Source: Kordiimonas sp. SCSIO 12610 | GTDB taxonomy: Bacteria > Pseudomonadota > Alphaproteobacteria > Sphingomonadales > Kordiimonadaceae | Direction: 5' to 3' | NCBI RefSeq assembly: GCF_024398015.1 | Contig: NZ_CP073747.1 | Coordinates: forward strand, 62,001 to 126,000 | Length of the DNA stretch: 64,000 bases | Shown here: in pieces, positions 45,018-55,249 of the stretch | Numbering within the stretch: position 1 is the first letter of the stretch | Layout: every line of letters begins with the position of its first letter | The notes under the pieces: model-generated | Told to the model about the DNA's origin: nothing | Seen by the model: the letters and a program-made list of their open reading frames with translations, nothing else | The model's database searches: none | Made by a program: the position numbers and the translations under genes

Positions 45018-46298
45018 ATGATTATACGCCTCATACTTTTGCTTATCTTTAGTAGCTTGTGCGTGCACGAAGATACTCGTGCCTCTGATGATCAAGCATT
45101 CATCAATAGCCAAAAACACAGACATGGCGCCGCTACCGCCTATCAAAATGGTGATAGGGAAAAAGCACTAGAGCTATTGATCTTGGCCGATAAAATACGC
45201 CCAAATAATCCTGCAGTTATGGGAAACATCCTGTTTATCAGTTTGGAAACAGGAGCCACGAAAACTGCGAAAGCAATTGCCGAGAAATACGCTACGTTAG
45301 GGATGATACCTCCGCAAAGATTGCTGACACAACTTTATGACGGTATCCCTGAAACAGATAGGCGAGCATTTGAAAAAGCATATACAGCTATTAATGCACA
45401 AATAGGCACTGCTGAAATTGAATACGCTGTACCGGATAGCCTGAAGTTAATAGAAGGCATTGCTTATCACCCCAATAATCAGACGTTCTATGTTTCAAGC
45501 GTTGTCTCTAAAGGCATCTACAAAATTGAAAATGACCAAGTTTCCCCGCTTATCGAAGGGGATGAGCATCAATATGGTAGTTTTTTCGGACTAGACATCG
45601 ATCCAGAGAACACATTTCTCTACGCTACCTTTGCCACAATTGACCACACCCCGAATATGAATGGAAAACCCAAAAGAACCGGCGTTTTAAAAATCGATAT
45701 TGATTCTGAAAAAATTATCCAAACCTGGACTTTAAATGATAGTGCTAATTCACAGGTTGCCGATCTTGTTATCACAAATAATGGACAAATTTTCCTTAGC
45801 AACAGCCAAGGCAAAGCCGTATATGAAATTAAAGGTGACCAGCTCGTCAAACGGTTTAAGCATAGCGGTTTTATGAGCCCCCAAGGACTAGCCAAAACCA
45901 ACGACGGAAACCTGATTCTGGCAGACTATGGCCGTGGGCTATGGCACCTCGACACCAGCACACAAAATATAACGCTTATAGAAACCTCTGAAAATCTATC
46001 GCTCATTGGTTTAGACGGCTTGAAAGCATCATCAAATAGGTTGGTTGCAACTCAAAACGGTATCCAGCCCGCCCGAGTTATAGAAATTGAACTCGACACA
46101 AATTCAAAAAAAGTCGTTTCTTCTACAATCATTGCTAAGAATTTAGCAGCGTTTGATGAACCAACCCTCTTCGATATTCATAACAATACGGTATTCATGA
46201 TAGCCAACAGCCAATGGCCCAAATATCAAAAAGGGGGTATCTTGAAGGATAAGCAGGTTCAAAAACCCACTTACATATTAAAAATGAAGCTTAAATAA
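45018..46298 (+). CDS. Exported beta-propeller protein with N-terminal helical repeats
   Basis: A 426-residue protein with a short signal peptide (ILLLIFSSLCVHEDTRA). Residues of about 30-105 look like two TPR-type helical pairs (AYQNGDREKALELLILADKIRPNNPAVMGNILF). From about 140 the sequence is a beta-propeller of the SMP-30/NHL sort: EGIAYHPNNQTFYVSSVVSKGIYKI, GLDIDPENTFLYATFA, VADLVITNNGQIFLSN, SPQGLAKTNDGNLILADYGRGLWHLD. It may bind or act on a periplasmic ligand; the family supports no specific reaction. Confidence 0.8.
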   Translation: MIIRLILLLIFSSLCVHEDTRASDDQAFINSQKHRHGAATAYQNGDREKALELLILADKIRPNNPAVMGNILFISLETGATKTAKAIAEKYATLGMIPPQRLLTQLYDGIPETDRRAFEKAYTAINAQIGTAEIEYAVPDSLKLIEGIAYHPNNQTFYVSSVVSKGIYKIENDQVSPLIEGDEHQYGSFFGLDIDPENTFLYATFATIDHTPNMNGKPKRTGVLKIDIDSEKIIQTWTLNDSANSQVADLVITNNGQIFLSNSQGKAVYEIKGDQLVKRFKHSGFMSPQGLAKTNDGNLILADYGRGLWHLDTSTQNITLIETSENLSLIGLDGLKASSNRLVATQNGIQPARVIEIELDTNSKKVVSSTIIAKNLAAFDEPTLFDIHNNTVFMIANSQWPKYQKGGILKDKQVQKPTYILKMKLK

Positions 46299-46305
46299 TC
46301 GCACC

Positions 46306-47361
46306 TCAACTGGAGGCCAACTTCATATCAGCCCATTTTGCCGTTTCACGGATAACATCGTTCGTATCCTTCAATAACGGTTTTATATCCTGCAATAAGG
46401 ATCTATCTCCGCTATTTCCAATTGCAATTAGGACATTTCGAACAAAACGATCACGGCCAATCCGTTTTATCGGGCTGCCTGAAAAAACTTCCCTGAAAGC
46501 TGCATCATCCAGTTTAACTAGATCTCTAAGGGGTGGTGACCCTAATTCCGCTCGAGCATAAAACTGACTTTCAGAGGAAATTTTCGCAAATTTATTCCAT
46601 GGGCAAGCTGCTAAACAGTCATCACAACCGTAAATTCTGTTTCCCATCAATGGACGAAATTCTTCTGGTATTAATCCCTTAAATTCAATCGTCAGATAGG
46701 AAATACATCGTCGCGCATCCAGTTTGTAAGGTTCTGGAAACGCATTGGTTGGACACGCCGTCATGCAAGCATTGCACGACCCACACTGATTGCGGTGTGG
46801 TTGATCAGGCTCAAGGTCAAGGGTTGTATAAATTGCCCCTAAAAATAACCAACTCCCAAACTTGTTTGAGACGACATTGGTATGCTTACCTTGCCAGCCA
46901 AGACCTGCAAGTTGTGCTAAAGGCTTTTCGGGAACCGGTGCGGTATCAACAAAAACTTTAAGCTCACACCTATAGTTTTGGGCCATCCAGCGACCAAGCG
47001 CCTTCAGTTTTTTCTTTATAATATCGTGATAGTCTTTTCCACGTGCATAAACAGAAATATTACCTATTTGCTTCTCATGAAGCGTTTCACGAGGATCATG
47101 ATTGGGGCCATAATTTACCCCAAGGGCAATAACAGACCTCGCATCAGGCCACAACGCCTGCGGGTGGGACCGCTGATGAAGGCGGGTTTCCATCCAATCC
47201 ATGGTGCCATGACGCCCGTCATCAACAAAGGACTGTAGATCTTGTGAAATTGACTGCGCGTCTTCTTGAGAAAGAGCAGCACTTAAAAACCCTATATCAT
47301 CAAAGCCTAGCGCTTTGGCCTCTGATATGATCGCAGCTTTAACAGGGTCATGCCCCACCAT
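46306..47361 (-). CDS. queG: Epoxyqueuosine reductase QueG
   Basis: A 351-residue cobalamin-dependent iron-sulfur enzyme that reduces epoxyqueuosine to queuosine in tRNA. The cofactor half has YARGKDYHDIIKKKLKAL and DTAPVPEKPLAQLAGLGWQGKH with the conserved Asp. Two [4Fe-4S] clusters are bound by CGSCNACMTACP and, later, CDDCLAACPWNKFA. A C-terminal helical-repeat part (LIAIGNSGDRSLLQDIKPLL) ends the protein. Its ATG directly follows the stop codon of the GST gene (TAAATG), so the two are coupled. Confidence 0.95.
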   Translation of the reverse strand: MVGHDPVKAAIISEAKALGFDDIGFLSAALSQEDAQSISQDLQSFVDDGRHGTMDWMETRLHQRSHPQALWPDARSVIALGVNYGPNHDPRETLHEKQIGNISVYARGKDYHDIIKKKLKALGRWMAQNYRCELKVFVDTAPVPEKPLAQLAGLGWQGKHTNVVSNKFGSWLFLGAIYTTLDLEPDQPHRNQCGSCNACMTACPTNAFPEPYKLDARRCISYLTIEFKGLIPEEFRPLMGNRIYGCDDCLAACPWNKFAKISSESQFYARAELGSPPLRDLVKLDDAAFREVFSGSPIKRIGRDRFVRNVLIAIGNSGDRSLLQDIKPLLKDTNDVIRETAKWADMKLASS

Positions 47362-48030
47362 TTAAAAATCCAGTTGGCTATAATGTTTAGGGGGCGCAAG
47401 GCCAGTGATCCGGTCTTTCAATAGGCTGCGAACCGACTTGCGTGATTTGACCCGGACATACCATTCTTTCACCTCGGGCCACTCTTCCCAGAGAATATCC
47501 CCAAAATAATCCGCGACCGAGATATGGGCAGCAGCAGCAGCGTCTGCCATTGTAAACATGCCGCCAGCTAAATAATGTCTGCGTTCCATCAGGAAGCTAA
47601 TATATTTCAAATGGATCTTCAGATTATGAGAGGCACATCTTATAGATTCAGAATCCGGCTCTCCCATACCGAGGAAACGTTTAAAAAGCTTCTCGGAAAC
47701 CAAGTGCCGTGTGACTTCACTACCCAACTTGGTATGAAACCATCCTGATAATCGACGTGCCTCATATCGATCTTCGCTAGAACCTAGCAACAAGGCGGGT
47801 TCCGGGGCAAGCTCTTCCAAATATTCGGCAATCGCCATCACACCAGAAAAGGCTTTGCCGTCATCCATCACCAAAACCGGCACCTCACCCGCAGGATTAA
47901 GGGTTAAGAACGCAGGGCGTCGTTCCCATTCTTTTTCTATGCGCAGCGCAAATTCCATACGTTTCTCAATCATAAGAACGCGTACAAATCGGGCGGCAGG
48001 GCTAAGCCAGTGATGATACAAAATAGGCAT
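47362..48030 (-). CDS. Glutathione S-transferase family protein
   Basis: A 222-residue GST. The N-terminal thioredoxin fold has LYHHWLSPAARFVRVLMIEKRMEF and the cis-proline region NPAGEVPVLVMDDGKAFSGVMAIAEYLEE, which binds glutathione's gamma-glutamyl part; the serine in LSPAAR may be the catalytic hydroxyl. The C-terminal helical domain includes LAGGMFTMADAAAAAHISVADYFG. The substrate is unknown. It directly precedes queG, an arrangement found in other alphaproteobacteria. Confidence 0.9.
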   Translation of the reverse strand: MPILYHHWLSPAARFVRVLMIEKRMEFALRIEKEWERRPAFLTLNPAGEVPVLVMDDGKAFSGVMAIAEYLEELAPEPALLLGSSEDRYEARRLSGWFHTKLGSEVTRHLVSEKLFKRFLGMGEPDSESIRCASHNLKIHLKYISFLMERRHYLAGGMFTMADAAAAAHISVADYFGDILWEEWPEVKEWYVRVKSRKSVRSLLKDRITGLAPPKHYSQLDF

Positions 48031-48044
48031 ACAGGCCTTTTACC

Positions 48045-48082
48045 CGAAGAAAAGAAGCCCGCCAACAGGAATGACGAGCTTC
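48045..48082 (-). terminator. Probable terminator after gltB
   Basis: On the minus strand, 29 bases after the gltB stop, GAAGC pairs with GCTTC around an imperfect stem, followed by TTTTCTTC. The stem is short, so this is a modest candidate. Confidence 0.45.
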
Positions 48083-48111
48083 TATATTTTTTTTAGATTC
48101 TGAACACCAAT

Positions 48112-51100
48112 TTATGCGGAAAGTATTTCCTCACTCGCTTGGGATTCTTCATTAAAAACAGGGTGCTCTAACTTATCCAGCATTTCTTTCGGAACGACCT
48201 GAACAAATTGTGTTCTTTTTATCTCCCAGTTGGCAATTAACATATGAGCCCAACGAGACCCTGTTTCATCTGCATGTTCCTGAATTAGAGACTTTAAAAG
48301 GCCCTCCCAATATTCAGTCATCGAATTTACTGTGATCACAGAATCGTCGTTTAAATTATGTTCGAACGAATCGCTTTTAAGAACGAACGCGATACCCCCA
48401 GTCATACCAGCCGCGAAATTATGGCCAACATCACCGAGAATAGCGGTTATACCGCCCGTCATATATTCGCAGCCGTTTGCACCACACCCCTCTACGACCG
48501 CCTGCGCGCCTGAGTTCCGAACAGCAAACCGTTCACCTGCCTGCCCTGCCGCAAACAATTTACCGCTGGTCGCACCATATAATACCGTATTTCCGATAAT
48601 GGTATTGTCCTGACTATTGAAGGACGCGCGATTGGAAGGTTTTACAATGATTGTTCCGCCAGAAAGGCCTTTGCCCACATAATCATTTGCATCACCCGAG
48701 ACGACTAGTTTCAAACCCTGAACAGCAAATGCACCAAGCGATTGCCCAGCAGAACCACGAAGGCCAACCGTTACATGATTGGGTTTCAAGCCCGTCATAC
48801 CAAATTTGCGAACGATATGGCTTGAAAACCTTGTTCCAACAGCGCGGTGGGTATTTTGAACAGTATAGTTCAATTGCATTTTCTCACCGCGGTTAAATAC
48901 AGCCTTCGCGTCCTCTGTCATTTGTGCGTCAAGGGTATCGGGAACCGGATTACGTTCCGTGAGTGTACAAATAGATTGCTTGTTACGCCCTCCCACCTGA
49001 ACAAGAAGTGGATTTAAATCCAAATCGTCAAGGTGATCAGCACCGCGGCTAACCTGATGCAATAAGTCGGTTCGGCCAACTATTTGTTCTAAACTCTCAA
49101 AACCGAGGTCTGCGAGGATTTCACGTACTTCTTCCGCAATAAAACTGAACAGATTGACAACTTTTTCCGGGGATCCATCAAATTTTTCCCGAAGCTTTTC
49201 ATCCTGGGTACAAATTCCAACAGGACAAGTATTAGAATGGCACTGGCGCACCATAATACATCCCATTGCAACAAGCGATGCAGTTCCGACACCGTATTCC
49301 TCGGCTCCCAGCATCGCTGCAATAACAACATCACGGCCTGTGCGAATACCACCGTCAGTACGTAGTGTGACACGATGGCGAAGATTGTTCAGCGTAAGAA
49401 CCTGATTAACCTCGGCAAGTCCAATTTCCCATGGTGTGCCAGCATATTTTATACTTGTTTGCGGGCTAGCACCTGTACCCCCAGAATGCCCAGATACCAG
49501 AATAACATCCGCATGTGCTTTCGCAACACCGGCTGCTATCGTGCCGATGCCTGCGGACGCAACCAGTTTGACGCAAACCTTGGCATCAGGATTAATTTGC
49601 TTAAGGTCGTAAATAAGTTGTGCCAGATCCTCGATCGAATAAATATCGTGGTGCGGTGGTGGGCTAATGAGTGTAACCCCCGGCGTTGCATGACGAAGGC
49701 GCGCGATCATTTTGGTTACCTTAAATTCAGGTAACTGGCCGCCCTCGCCGGGTTTTGCGCCTTGAGCAACCTTAATTTCCAACTCTTCACAAGCATTTAG
49801 GTATTCAGCGGTTACACCAAAGCGCCCGGATGCAATCTGCTTAATTGGGCTATTCGCATTATCCCCATTCTCGTAGGGAGTGTAGCGCTTTTGATCCTCG
49901 CCGCCTTCACCGGATACCGATTTCGCACCAATACGGTTCATCGCAATCGCGAGGGTTTCATGCGCTTCCTCTGACAATGCACCCAATGACATTCCGGGCG
50001 TGATGAAGCGTTTACGAATTTGTGTAATCGATTCTACATTCTCAAGCTGGACTTCTTTATCTAATTTTTTAAAGCCCATCAGGTCACGCAAGTTGATAGG
50101 CGGAAGGTTATACAGCCCTTTTGCATAGCTTAGATATTTAGCATAATTATTGGTTGCCACCGCATTTTGCAGGATATGGATCAATTGACCATCAAAGGCA
50201 TGGGTTTCACCGCCGCGTCGATAGCGGTACAGCCCACCGATTGGTAATGAAGATACGTTACTAGCTGCAAATGATTTCTGATGCTGGTTCAAAACCTGTT
50301 TTTGGATACCCGCCAACCCGATACCAGAGATTTTTGTGGGCATGCCCGGGAAAAACTCAGCAACCAAAGCACGCGACAGCCCAAGCGCCTCAAAATTTGC
50401 ACCGCCGCGATAGCTCGAAATTACCGAAATCCCCATTTTAGAGATGATTTTTAGCAACCCTTGATCAATCGCTTCGCATGCACGGACAACACACTCATTA
50501 AGTGGCATATCACCAAACAAGCCCTTTGCGTGTCTATCAGCAAGCGCATCAAGGCTCAGGTACGCATTCACCGTAGTGGCACCGACACCCAATAAAACAG
50601 CAAAATAATGCGTATCCATACACTCTGCCGAGCGAACATTCAGGCTTGTGAACGTTCTTAGCCCTTCTACAATCAAATGTGTATGAAGTCCACCAGCAGC
50701 CAAAATCATCGGTATTGGGGCTCGGTCTGTGCTGATATTTTCGTCAGTCAGGAAAAGGTGACCACGACCAGCACGAACAGCATCTTCCGCCTCGCGTTTA
50801 ATTCGGTCCAAAGCCTCTGCAAGCGCACCTGGTCCCGCGTTGATATCAAACGTGCAGTCAATAATTTGAGCAGCGTCGCCAAAATAGGAAATAATGGCCT
50901 TCCATTCACGATTTGTAATAACCGGGCTTTCGAGGACCAGAGCACCCTTTTGGGTGTGGCCTTCATCCAAAACGTTGGCAAAGTTTCCAAAACGGGTTTT
51001 CAAACTCATGACACCGTGTTCCCGCAAACTATCGATTGGCGGGTTCGTTACCTGAGAGAAATTTTGTCTGAAATAATGTGATAAATTACGATACTTGTCT

Positions 51101-52629
51101 GACAATACCGCAAGCGGCGTGTCATCCCCCATAGAGCCAATAGCTTCCTTGGCTGTAAGCGCTTGTGGATGGAGAATTAACTCTAAATCCTCAAAAGTTA
51201 TGCCAGCCATTTTCTGACGTAATTTTAATCCATCACCAGAATATTCTATCTGTTCGGGACCAACATAATCTGGCAGATCACGAATTGAGATAATATCTTC
51301 AACCCATTCCTCAAAAGGCTGCGACGCCGATAGACGGTCCTTAATTTCAGCGTCATGGAAGAACTCACCTTTTTCCAGGTTAAGCGCTAGCATTTCACCG
51401 GGGCCAAGACGCCCTTTTTCTAGGACGTCTTCTTCTTCGACAGTAACCATGCCTGTCTCAGAACCAACGAGCAAAAACCCGTCATGGGTGACGGTAAAAC
51501 GCATTGGGCGCAGGCCATGGCGGTCTAGTCCAGCAACGATCCATTTGCCGTCTGTTGCTGCAAGCGCTGCAGGACCATCCCATGGTTCCATCACCGAATT
51601 TGTATAGGCGTACATAGCTTTGTGTGCATCTGGCATTGCATCATTTTTTGACCAGGCCTCAGGTACCAACATGGTTTTTACCATGGGAACAGACCGGCCT
51701 GCATGGATCATAACCTCGAAAACAGCATCAAGCGCGGCAGAATCGGACGCACCATTTGGGATAACAGGCTTTATGTCTTCTGAGTTTTCACCAAATGCGA
51801 TTGAGGCCATGCGGATTTGATGGCTTTTCATCCAATTTACATTACCGCGAATAGTATTAATTTCGCCGTTATGCGCCAATGTCCTGAATGGCTGTGCCAA
51901 CCACCACTGGGGGAACGTGTTCGTCGAATAGCGCTGATGATAAACAGCAAACGAAGATACAAAACGTTCGTCCTGAAGGTCGGGATAGAAAACAGAAAGT
52001 TGTTCCGCCAGAAACAACCCTTTGTAAATTACGGATCTGCACGAAAGCGAGCACATATAGAAATCGCTAACCTGTGACGCTATGACTGCTTTCTCAATTT
52101 TACGCCGAATTATATAAAGCTCTCGCTCAAAGGTGGCTTCGTCCACACCTTTTGTGTTGGCGATCATCACTTGCTCGATTTCAGGGCGCGTGGCTTCAGC
52201 CTTTTCACCGATCACGTCAATATCAACCGGAACCTGACGCCAGCCATAGATCGTGTAACCAAAGGCGATAATTTCTGTTTCAACAATGGTACGGCATGTT
52301 TCCTGAGCGGCCAAATCCACACGCGGCAGGAACGCCATACCAATTGCAAGCTTTCCACCGTCCGGTTCATGACCAGTTGCCTTCACGTGTTCTTTGAAGA
52401 ATTCCTGCGGTATTTCAAGGTTGATACCGGCGCCGTCACCGGTTTTACCGTCTGCATCAACAGCACCGCGGTGCCATATAGCCTTCAAAGCTTCAATAGC
52501 CTTTAAGACAACATCGCGGCTCGCTTGCCCGTTCATAGCTGCAACAAGGCCGACACCGCAGGATGAATGCTCTTCAGATGGGTCGTATAATCCAATGGGG
52601 CCAGGAACATGAGGGTTTGAAGGTGCCAT
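48112..52629 (-). CDS. gltB: Glutamate synthase (NADPH) large subunit
   Basis: A 1505-residue GOGAT large subunit. The N-terminal amidotransferase starts SSCGVGL with the catalytic cysteine near residue 24, uncovered by propeptide removal; the FMN synthase domain has GEGGEDQKRYTP and HSGGTGASPQTS; the [3Fe-4S] ligands are in CIMVRQCHSNTCPVGIC; and the C-terminal beta-helix has GANGCEYMTGG. It combines glutamine and 2-oxoglutarate to give two glutamates, using electrons from GltD. The gene is downstream of gltD with an 11-base gap. Confidence 0.97.
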   Translation of the reverse strand: MAPSNPHVPGPIGLYDPSEEHSSCGVGLVAAMNGQASRDVVLKAIEALKAIWHRGAVDADGKTGDGAGINLEIPQEFFKEHVKATGHEPDGGKLAIGMAFLPRVDLAAQETCRTIVETEIIAFGYTIYGWRQVPVDIDVIGEKAEATRPEIEQVMIANTKGVDEATFERELYIIRRKIEKAVIASQVSDFYMCSLSCRSVIYKGLFLAEQLSVFYPDLQDERFVSSFAVYHQRYSTNTFPQWWLAQPFRTLAHNGEINTIRGNVNWMKSHQIRMASIAFGENSEDIKPVIPNGASDSAALDAVFEVMIHAGRSVPMVKTMLVPEAWSKNDAMPDAHKAMYAYTNSVMEPWDGPAALAATDGKWIVAGLDRHGLRPMRFTVTHDGFLLVGSETGMVTVEEEDVLEKGRLGPGEMLALNLEKGEFFHDAEIKDRLSASQPFEEWVEDIISIRDLPDYVGPEQIEYSGDGLKLRQKMAGITFEDLELILHPQALTAKEAIGSMGDDTPLAVLSDKYRNLSHYFRQNFSQVTNPPIDSLREHGVMSLKTRFGNFANVLDEGHTQKGALVLESPVITNREWKAIISYFGDAAQIIDCTFDINAGPGALAEALDRIKREAEDAVRAGRGHLFLTDENISTDRAPIPMILAAGGLHTHLIVEGLRTFTSLNVRSAECMDTHYFAVLLGVGATTVNAYLSLDALADRHAKGLFGDMPLNECVVRACEAIDQGLLKIISKMGISVISSYRGGANFEALGLSRALVAEFFPGMPTKISGIGLAGIQKQVLNQHQKSFAASNVSSLPIGGLYRYRRGGETHAFDGQLIHILQNAVATNNYAKYLSYAKGLYNLPPINLRDLMGFKKLDKEVQLENVESITQIRKRFITPGMSLGALSEEAHETLAIAMNRIGAKSVSGEGGEDQKRYTPYENGDNANSPIKQIASGRFGVTAEYLNACEELEIKVAQGAKPGEGGQLPEFKVTKMIARLRHATPGVTLISPPPHHDIYSIEDLAQLIYDLKQINPDAKVCVKLVASAGIGTIAAGVAKAHADVILVSGHSGGTGASPQTSIKYAGTPWEIGLAEVNQVLTLNNLRHRVTLRTDGGIRTGRDVVIAAMLGAEEYGVGTASLVAMGCIMVRQCHSNTCPVGICTQDEKLREKFDGSPEKVVNLFSFIAEEVREILADLGFESLEQIVGRTDLLHQVSRGADHLDDLDLNPLLVQVGGRNKQSICTLTERNPVPDTLDAQMTEDAKAVFNRGEKMQLNYTVQNTHRAVGTRFSSHIVRKFGMTGLKPNHVTVGLRGSAGQSLGAFAVQGLKLVVSGDANDYVGKGLSGGTIIVKPSNRASFNSQDNTIIGNTVLYGATSGKLFAAGQAGERFAVRNSGAQAVVEGCGANGCEYMTGGITAILGDVGHNFAAGMTGGIAFVLKSDSFEHNLNDDSVITVNSMTEYWEGLLKSLIQEHADETGSRWAHMLIANWEIKRTQFVQVVPKEMLDKLEHPVFNEESQASEEILSA

Positions 52630-52640
52630 GATTTTACTCC

Positions 52641-54074
52641 TTAAGCCGCTTTATTTTTATTAGCTTTGACTTCGAGATACTGTGCGATTGCCTCAGCAGC
52701 ATCACGGCCGTCACGAATTGCCCAGACGACAAGGGACGCACCACGCACAATATCACCGGCTGCAAAGACGCCGGGCAAATTTGTCATCATTGTTGAATGG
52801 TCAACTGTTACCGTGCCCCAACGGGTAATCCTGAGTTCAGGCGCATCAAACATTGTAGGCAAGTCCTCTGGTTCGAAACCAAGCGCCATAATTGCCAGAT
52901 CACATGGAAGGTCAAACGATGAGTTGGGGATGGGTTCAGGCGCCTGCCGTCCCGTAATATCTGGTGCCCCAAGCTTCATTTGATAAGCGCGCACTCCCGT
53001 AAGTGTTCCCGCGCCAAGAAAGGCCTCAGGACCAGACAACCAAACGAACTCAACACCTTCCTCTTCTGCATTCTGAACCTCACGTGCAGACCCCGGCATG
53101 TTATCGCGGTCGCGGCGATAAAGGCATTTTACTGATTTAGCACCCTGACGCACAGCGGTCCTAACACAGTCCATCGCGGTATCCCCACCGCCAATAACAA
53201 CGACATCCTTATCGGCAGCATTATATTTTTTTACCATTTCATCATCGAGGGTATCATCCAAATCCTGACGATTAGATACTGTTAGATAATCAAGCGCTTC
53301 CTCAATGTTATCCAAGCCAACTCCTGGCGCTTTTAGCTCACGGCTTTTATATACCCCCGTTGCAATCAGAAGCGCATCATGCTTGTCGCGTAATTCCTGA
53401 AGCGTTGCATCCCGTCCCACTTCGAAACCCAAATGAAATTGGATACCGCTTTCGGTCAAATAATCGATACGGCGCACAACAACTTCTTTTTCGAGTTTAA
53501 AAGACGGGATGCCATAAACCAGTAGACCACCGGCGCGGTCATACCGATCATAAACATGAATCTGAAAGCCTTGTTTCCGTAGCTCTTCTGCGGCCGCAAG
53601 CCCTGCCGGTCCAGCGCCAATAATACCAATAGTTTGATCGTGCTCATGGTTTGGCTTGATTGGTTTGATCCAACCATTTTCCCAAGCCGTGTCAGTGATA
53701 TATTTTTCGACGCTGCCGATTGTTACTGAAGAGAAGTCTTTTTCAATAACGCAGTTACCCTCACAAAGGCGGTCCTGAGGGCAAATACGGCCGCAAATTT
53801 CGGGCATATTATTTGTTGCGCTCGAGATTTCATAAGCTTCTTCCAGCCTACCCTCTGCGGTTAGACGCAGCCAATCGGGAATATTGTTGCTGAGAGGGCA
53901 GTGAATTTGACAATAAGGGACGCCGCACTGCGAGCATCTACTGGCCTGGACTTCTGCGCCATGAACATCAAACTGTGCGTATATCTCTTGGAAATCCTGT
54001 TTACGGAGTTCTGCCGTCCGCTTTTCAGGCATAGCCTGTTCTACATCAACAAACTGTAGCATTTTCTCAGTCAT
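52641..54074 (-). CDS. gltD: Glutamate synthase (NADPH) small subunit
   Basis: A 477-residue flavoprotein that passes electrons from NADPH through FAD and two [4Fe-4S] clusters to GltB. N-terminal cysteines lie in CSQCGVPYCQIHCP and CGRICPQDRLCEGNC; the FAD motif is IGIIGAGPAGLAAAEELRKQG and the NADPH motif is VVVIGGGDTAMDC. The C-terminus has GVFAAGDIVRGASLVVWAIRDGRDAAEAI. The ATG giving MTEKML has GGGAG at the right distance; an ATG nine codons upstream is less likely. First gene of the gltDB operon. Confidence 0.96.
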   Translation of the reverse strand: MTEKMLQFVDVEQAMPEKRTAELRKQDFQEIYAQFDVHGAEVQASRCSQCGVPYCQIHCPLSNNIPDWLRLTAEGRLEEAYEISSATNNMPEICGRICPQDRLCEGNCVIEKDFSSVTIGSVEKYITDTAWENGWIKPIKPNHEHDQTIGIIGAGPAGLAAAEELRKQGFQIHVYDRYDRAGGLLVYGIPSFKLEKEVVVRRIDYLTESGIQFHLGFEVGRDATLQELRDKHDALLIATGVYKSRELKAPGVGLDNIEEALDYLTVSNRQDLDDTLDDEMVKKYNAADKDVVVIGGGDTAMDCVRTAVRQGAKSVKCLYRRDRDNMPGSAREVQNAEEEGVEFVWLSGPEAFLGAGTLTGVRAYQMKLGAPDITGRQAPEPIPNSSFDLPCDLAIMALGFEPEDLPTMFDAPELRITRWGTVTVDHSTMMTNLPGVFAAGDIVRGASLVVWAIRDGRDAAEAIAQYLEVKANKNKAA

Positions 54075-54389
54075 GTTGGCTCCCGATATAAAAAACGGCA
54101 CTCCATAAGGTCAATGACAGCACCGCTTTAATTCTGACTGTGTAATTTAATTACGTATTTCCTAGTATGTTTGGCATTATATATTTAAATTCTCAGATAT
54201 CATCCCAAAATCGTCATATATGTCAATTATACTGACCTATTATTTTATGTTTTTTGTCGAAGTGTTGAATAAATTCTGAAAAATTTCTATTTTTAGTACC
54301 GTTATTGTACTTTATTAACATAAGCGACGCTTTTAAAAACCTGATATAGAGAGAATCATTGATATAATGACCACAATTCGGAGAAATTC
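54075..54389. other. Divergent promoter region of gltD and uppP
   Basis: An AT-rich, non-coding stretch that must hold the promoters for gltDB (leftward) and uppP (rightward). TATAAT at 54363-54368, close to the uppP start, could be a -10 element but lacks a clear -35. No RNA element or operator was recognised. Confidence 0.5.
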
Positions 54390-55220
54390 ATGAGCGTTTT
54401 TCAGTTAATTATACTTGCGCTAATACAAGGTATTACAGAATTTCTCCCCATTAGTTCGTCTGGCCATTTGGCACTTGTCCCGGCTCTAACCGGCTGGCAG
54501 GATCAAGGAAACCTGATTGATGTAGCAGCGCATATAGGCACGCTGGCTGCCGTATTGTTATATTTCCGTACTGACACAAAAGGGCTTACACTTGCCGCGA
54601 TTGGCGCCGCTGGCGTCACCCCAGCGCGCAGAGCAATAGACGGCACATTATACAGTAAACTGTTTTGGTATTTGGTAATCGCGACCATTCCCACCGTCAT
54701 CGTTGGGCTGGCGTTTAAAGCAACCGGACTTGACGATGCTATCCGCCTACCTCATGTGATTGCAGCGTCTTCGATCGTCTTTGGTATTCTTCTGTATGTC
54801 GCTGACAAACGCGGTGCGGTGCAGAAATCCATCGATAATATGGCAATCAAACCTGCGTTATTAATTGGCCTCGCTCAGGTGCTGGCATTAATTCCAGGGA
54901 CCAGTCGCGCAGGCATTACCATGACGGCGGGGCGTTGGCTTGGATTTAACAGAATAGATGCCGCAAGATTTTCAATGTTATTATCTATCCCAACTATCTT
55001 CGCTGCCGGTGTGTTGGGCATCAAAGACATTATAGAAAGCGGAAATGCTGTAATCTGGCAGGATGCAGCTATCGTAGCTGGTTTATCATGTGTCACCGCC
55101 ATGGCTGCCATTCATATTTTAATGAAGTGGCTAGAGCACGCTACAATGACAATCTTTGTTATCTACCGCGTGCTCCTCGGTATTCTTTTATTTGCACTTA
55201 TTGGAACCGGGCTGGTTTGA
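54390..55220 (+). CDS. uppP: Undecaprenyl-diphosphate phosphatase
   Basis: A 276-residue integral membrane phosphatase (BacA/UppP) that regenerates undecaprenyl phosphate, the carrier lipid for peptidoglycan. The two active-site motifs are present: QGITEFLPISSSGHLALVP near the N-terminus and IPGTSRAGITMTAGRWLGF in the second half. About eight hydrophobic segments are visible, as in known structures. GGAGAAA precedes the ATG. High expression gives bacitracin resistance in other bacteria. Confidence 0.96.
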   Translation: MSVFQLIILALIQGITEFLPISSSGHLALVPALTGWQDQGNLIDVAAHIGTLAAVLLYFRTDTKGLTLAAIGAAGVTPARRAIDGTLYSKLFWYLVIATIPTVIVGLAFKATGLDDAIRLPHVIAASSIVFGILLYVADKRGAVQKSIDNMAIKPALLIGLAQVLALIPGTSRAGITMTAGRWLGFNRIDAARFSMLLSIPTIFAAGVLGIKDIIESGNAVIWQDAAIVAGLSCVTAMAAIHILMKWLEHATMTIFVIYRVLLGILLFALIGTGLV

Positions 55221-55249
55221 TAGAGACACCTACCAAACCATCAATATTC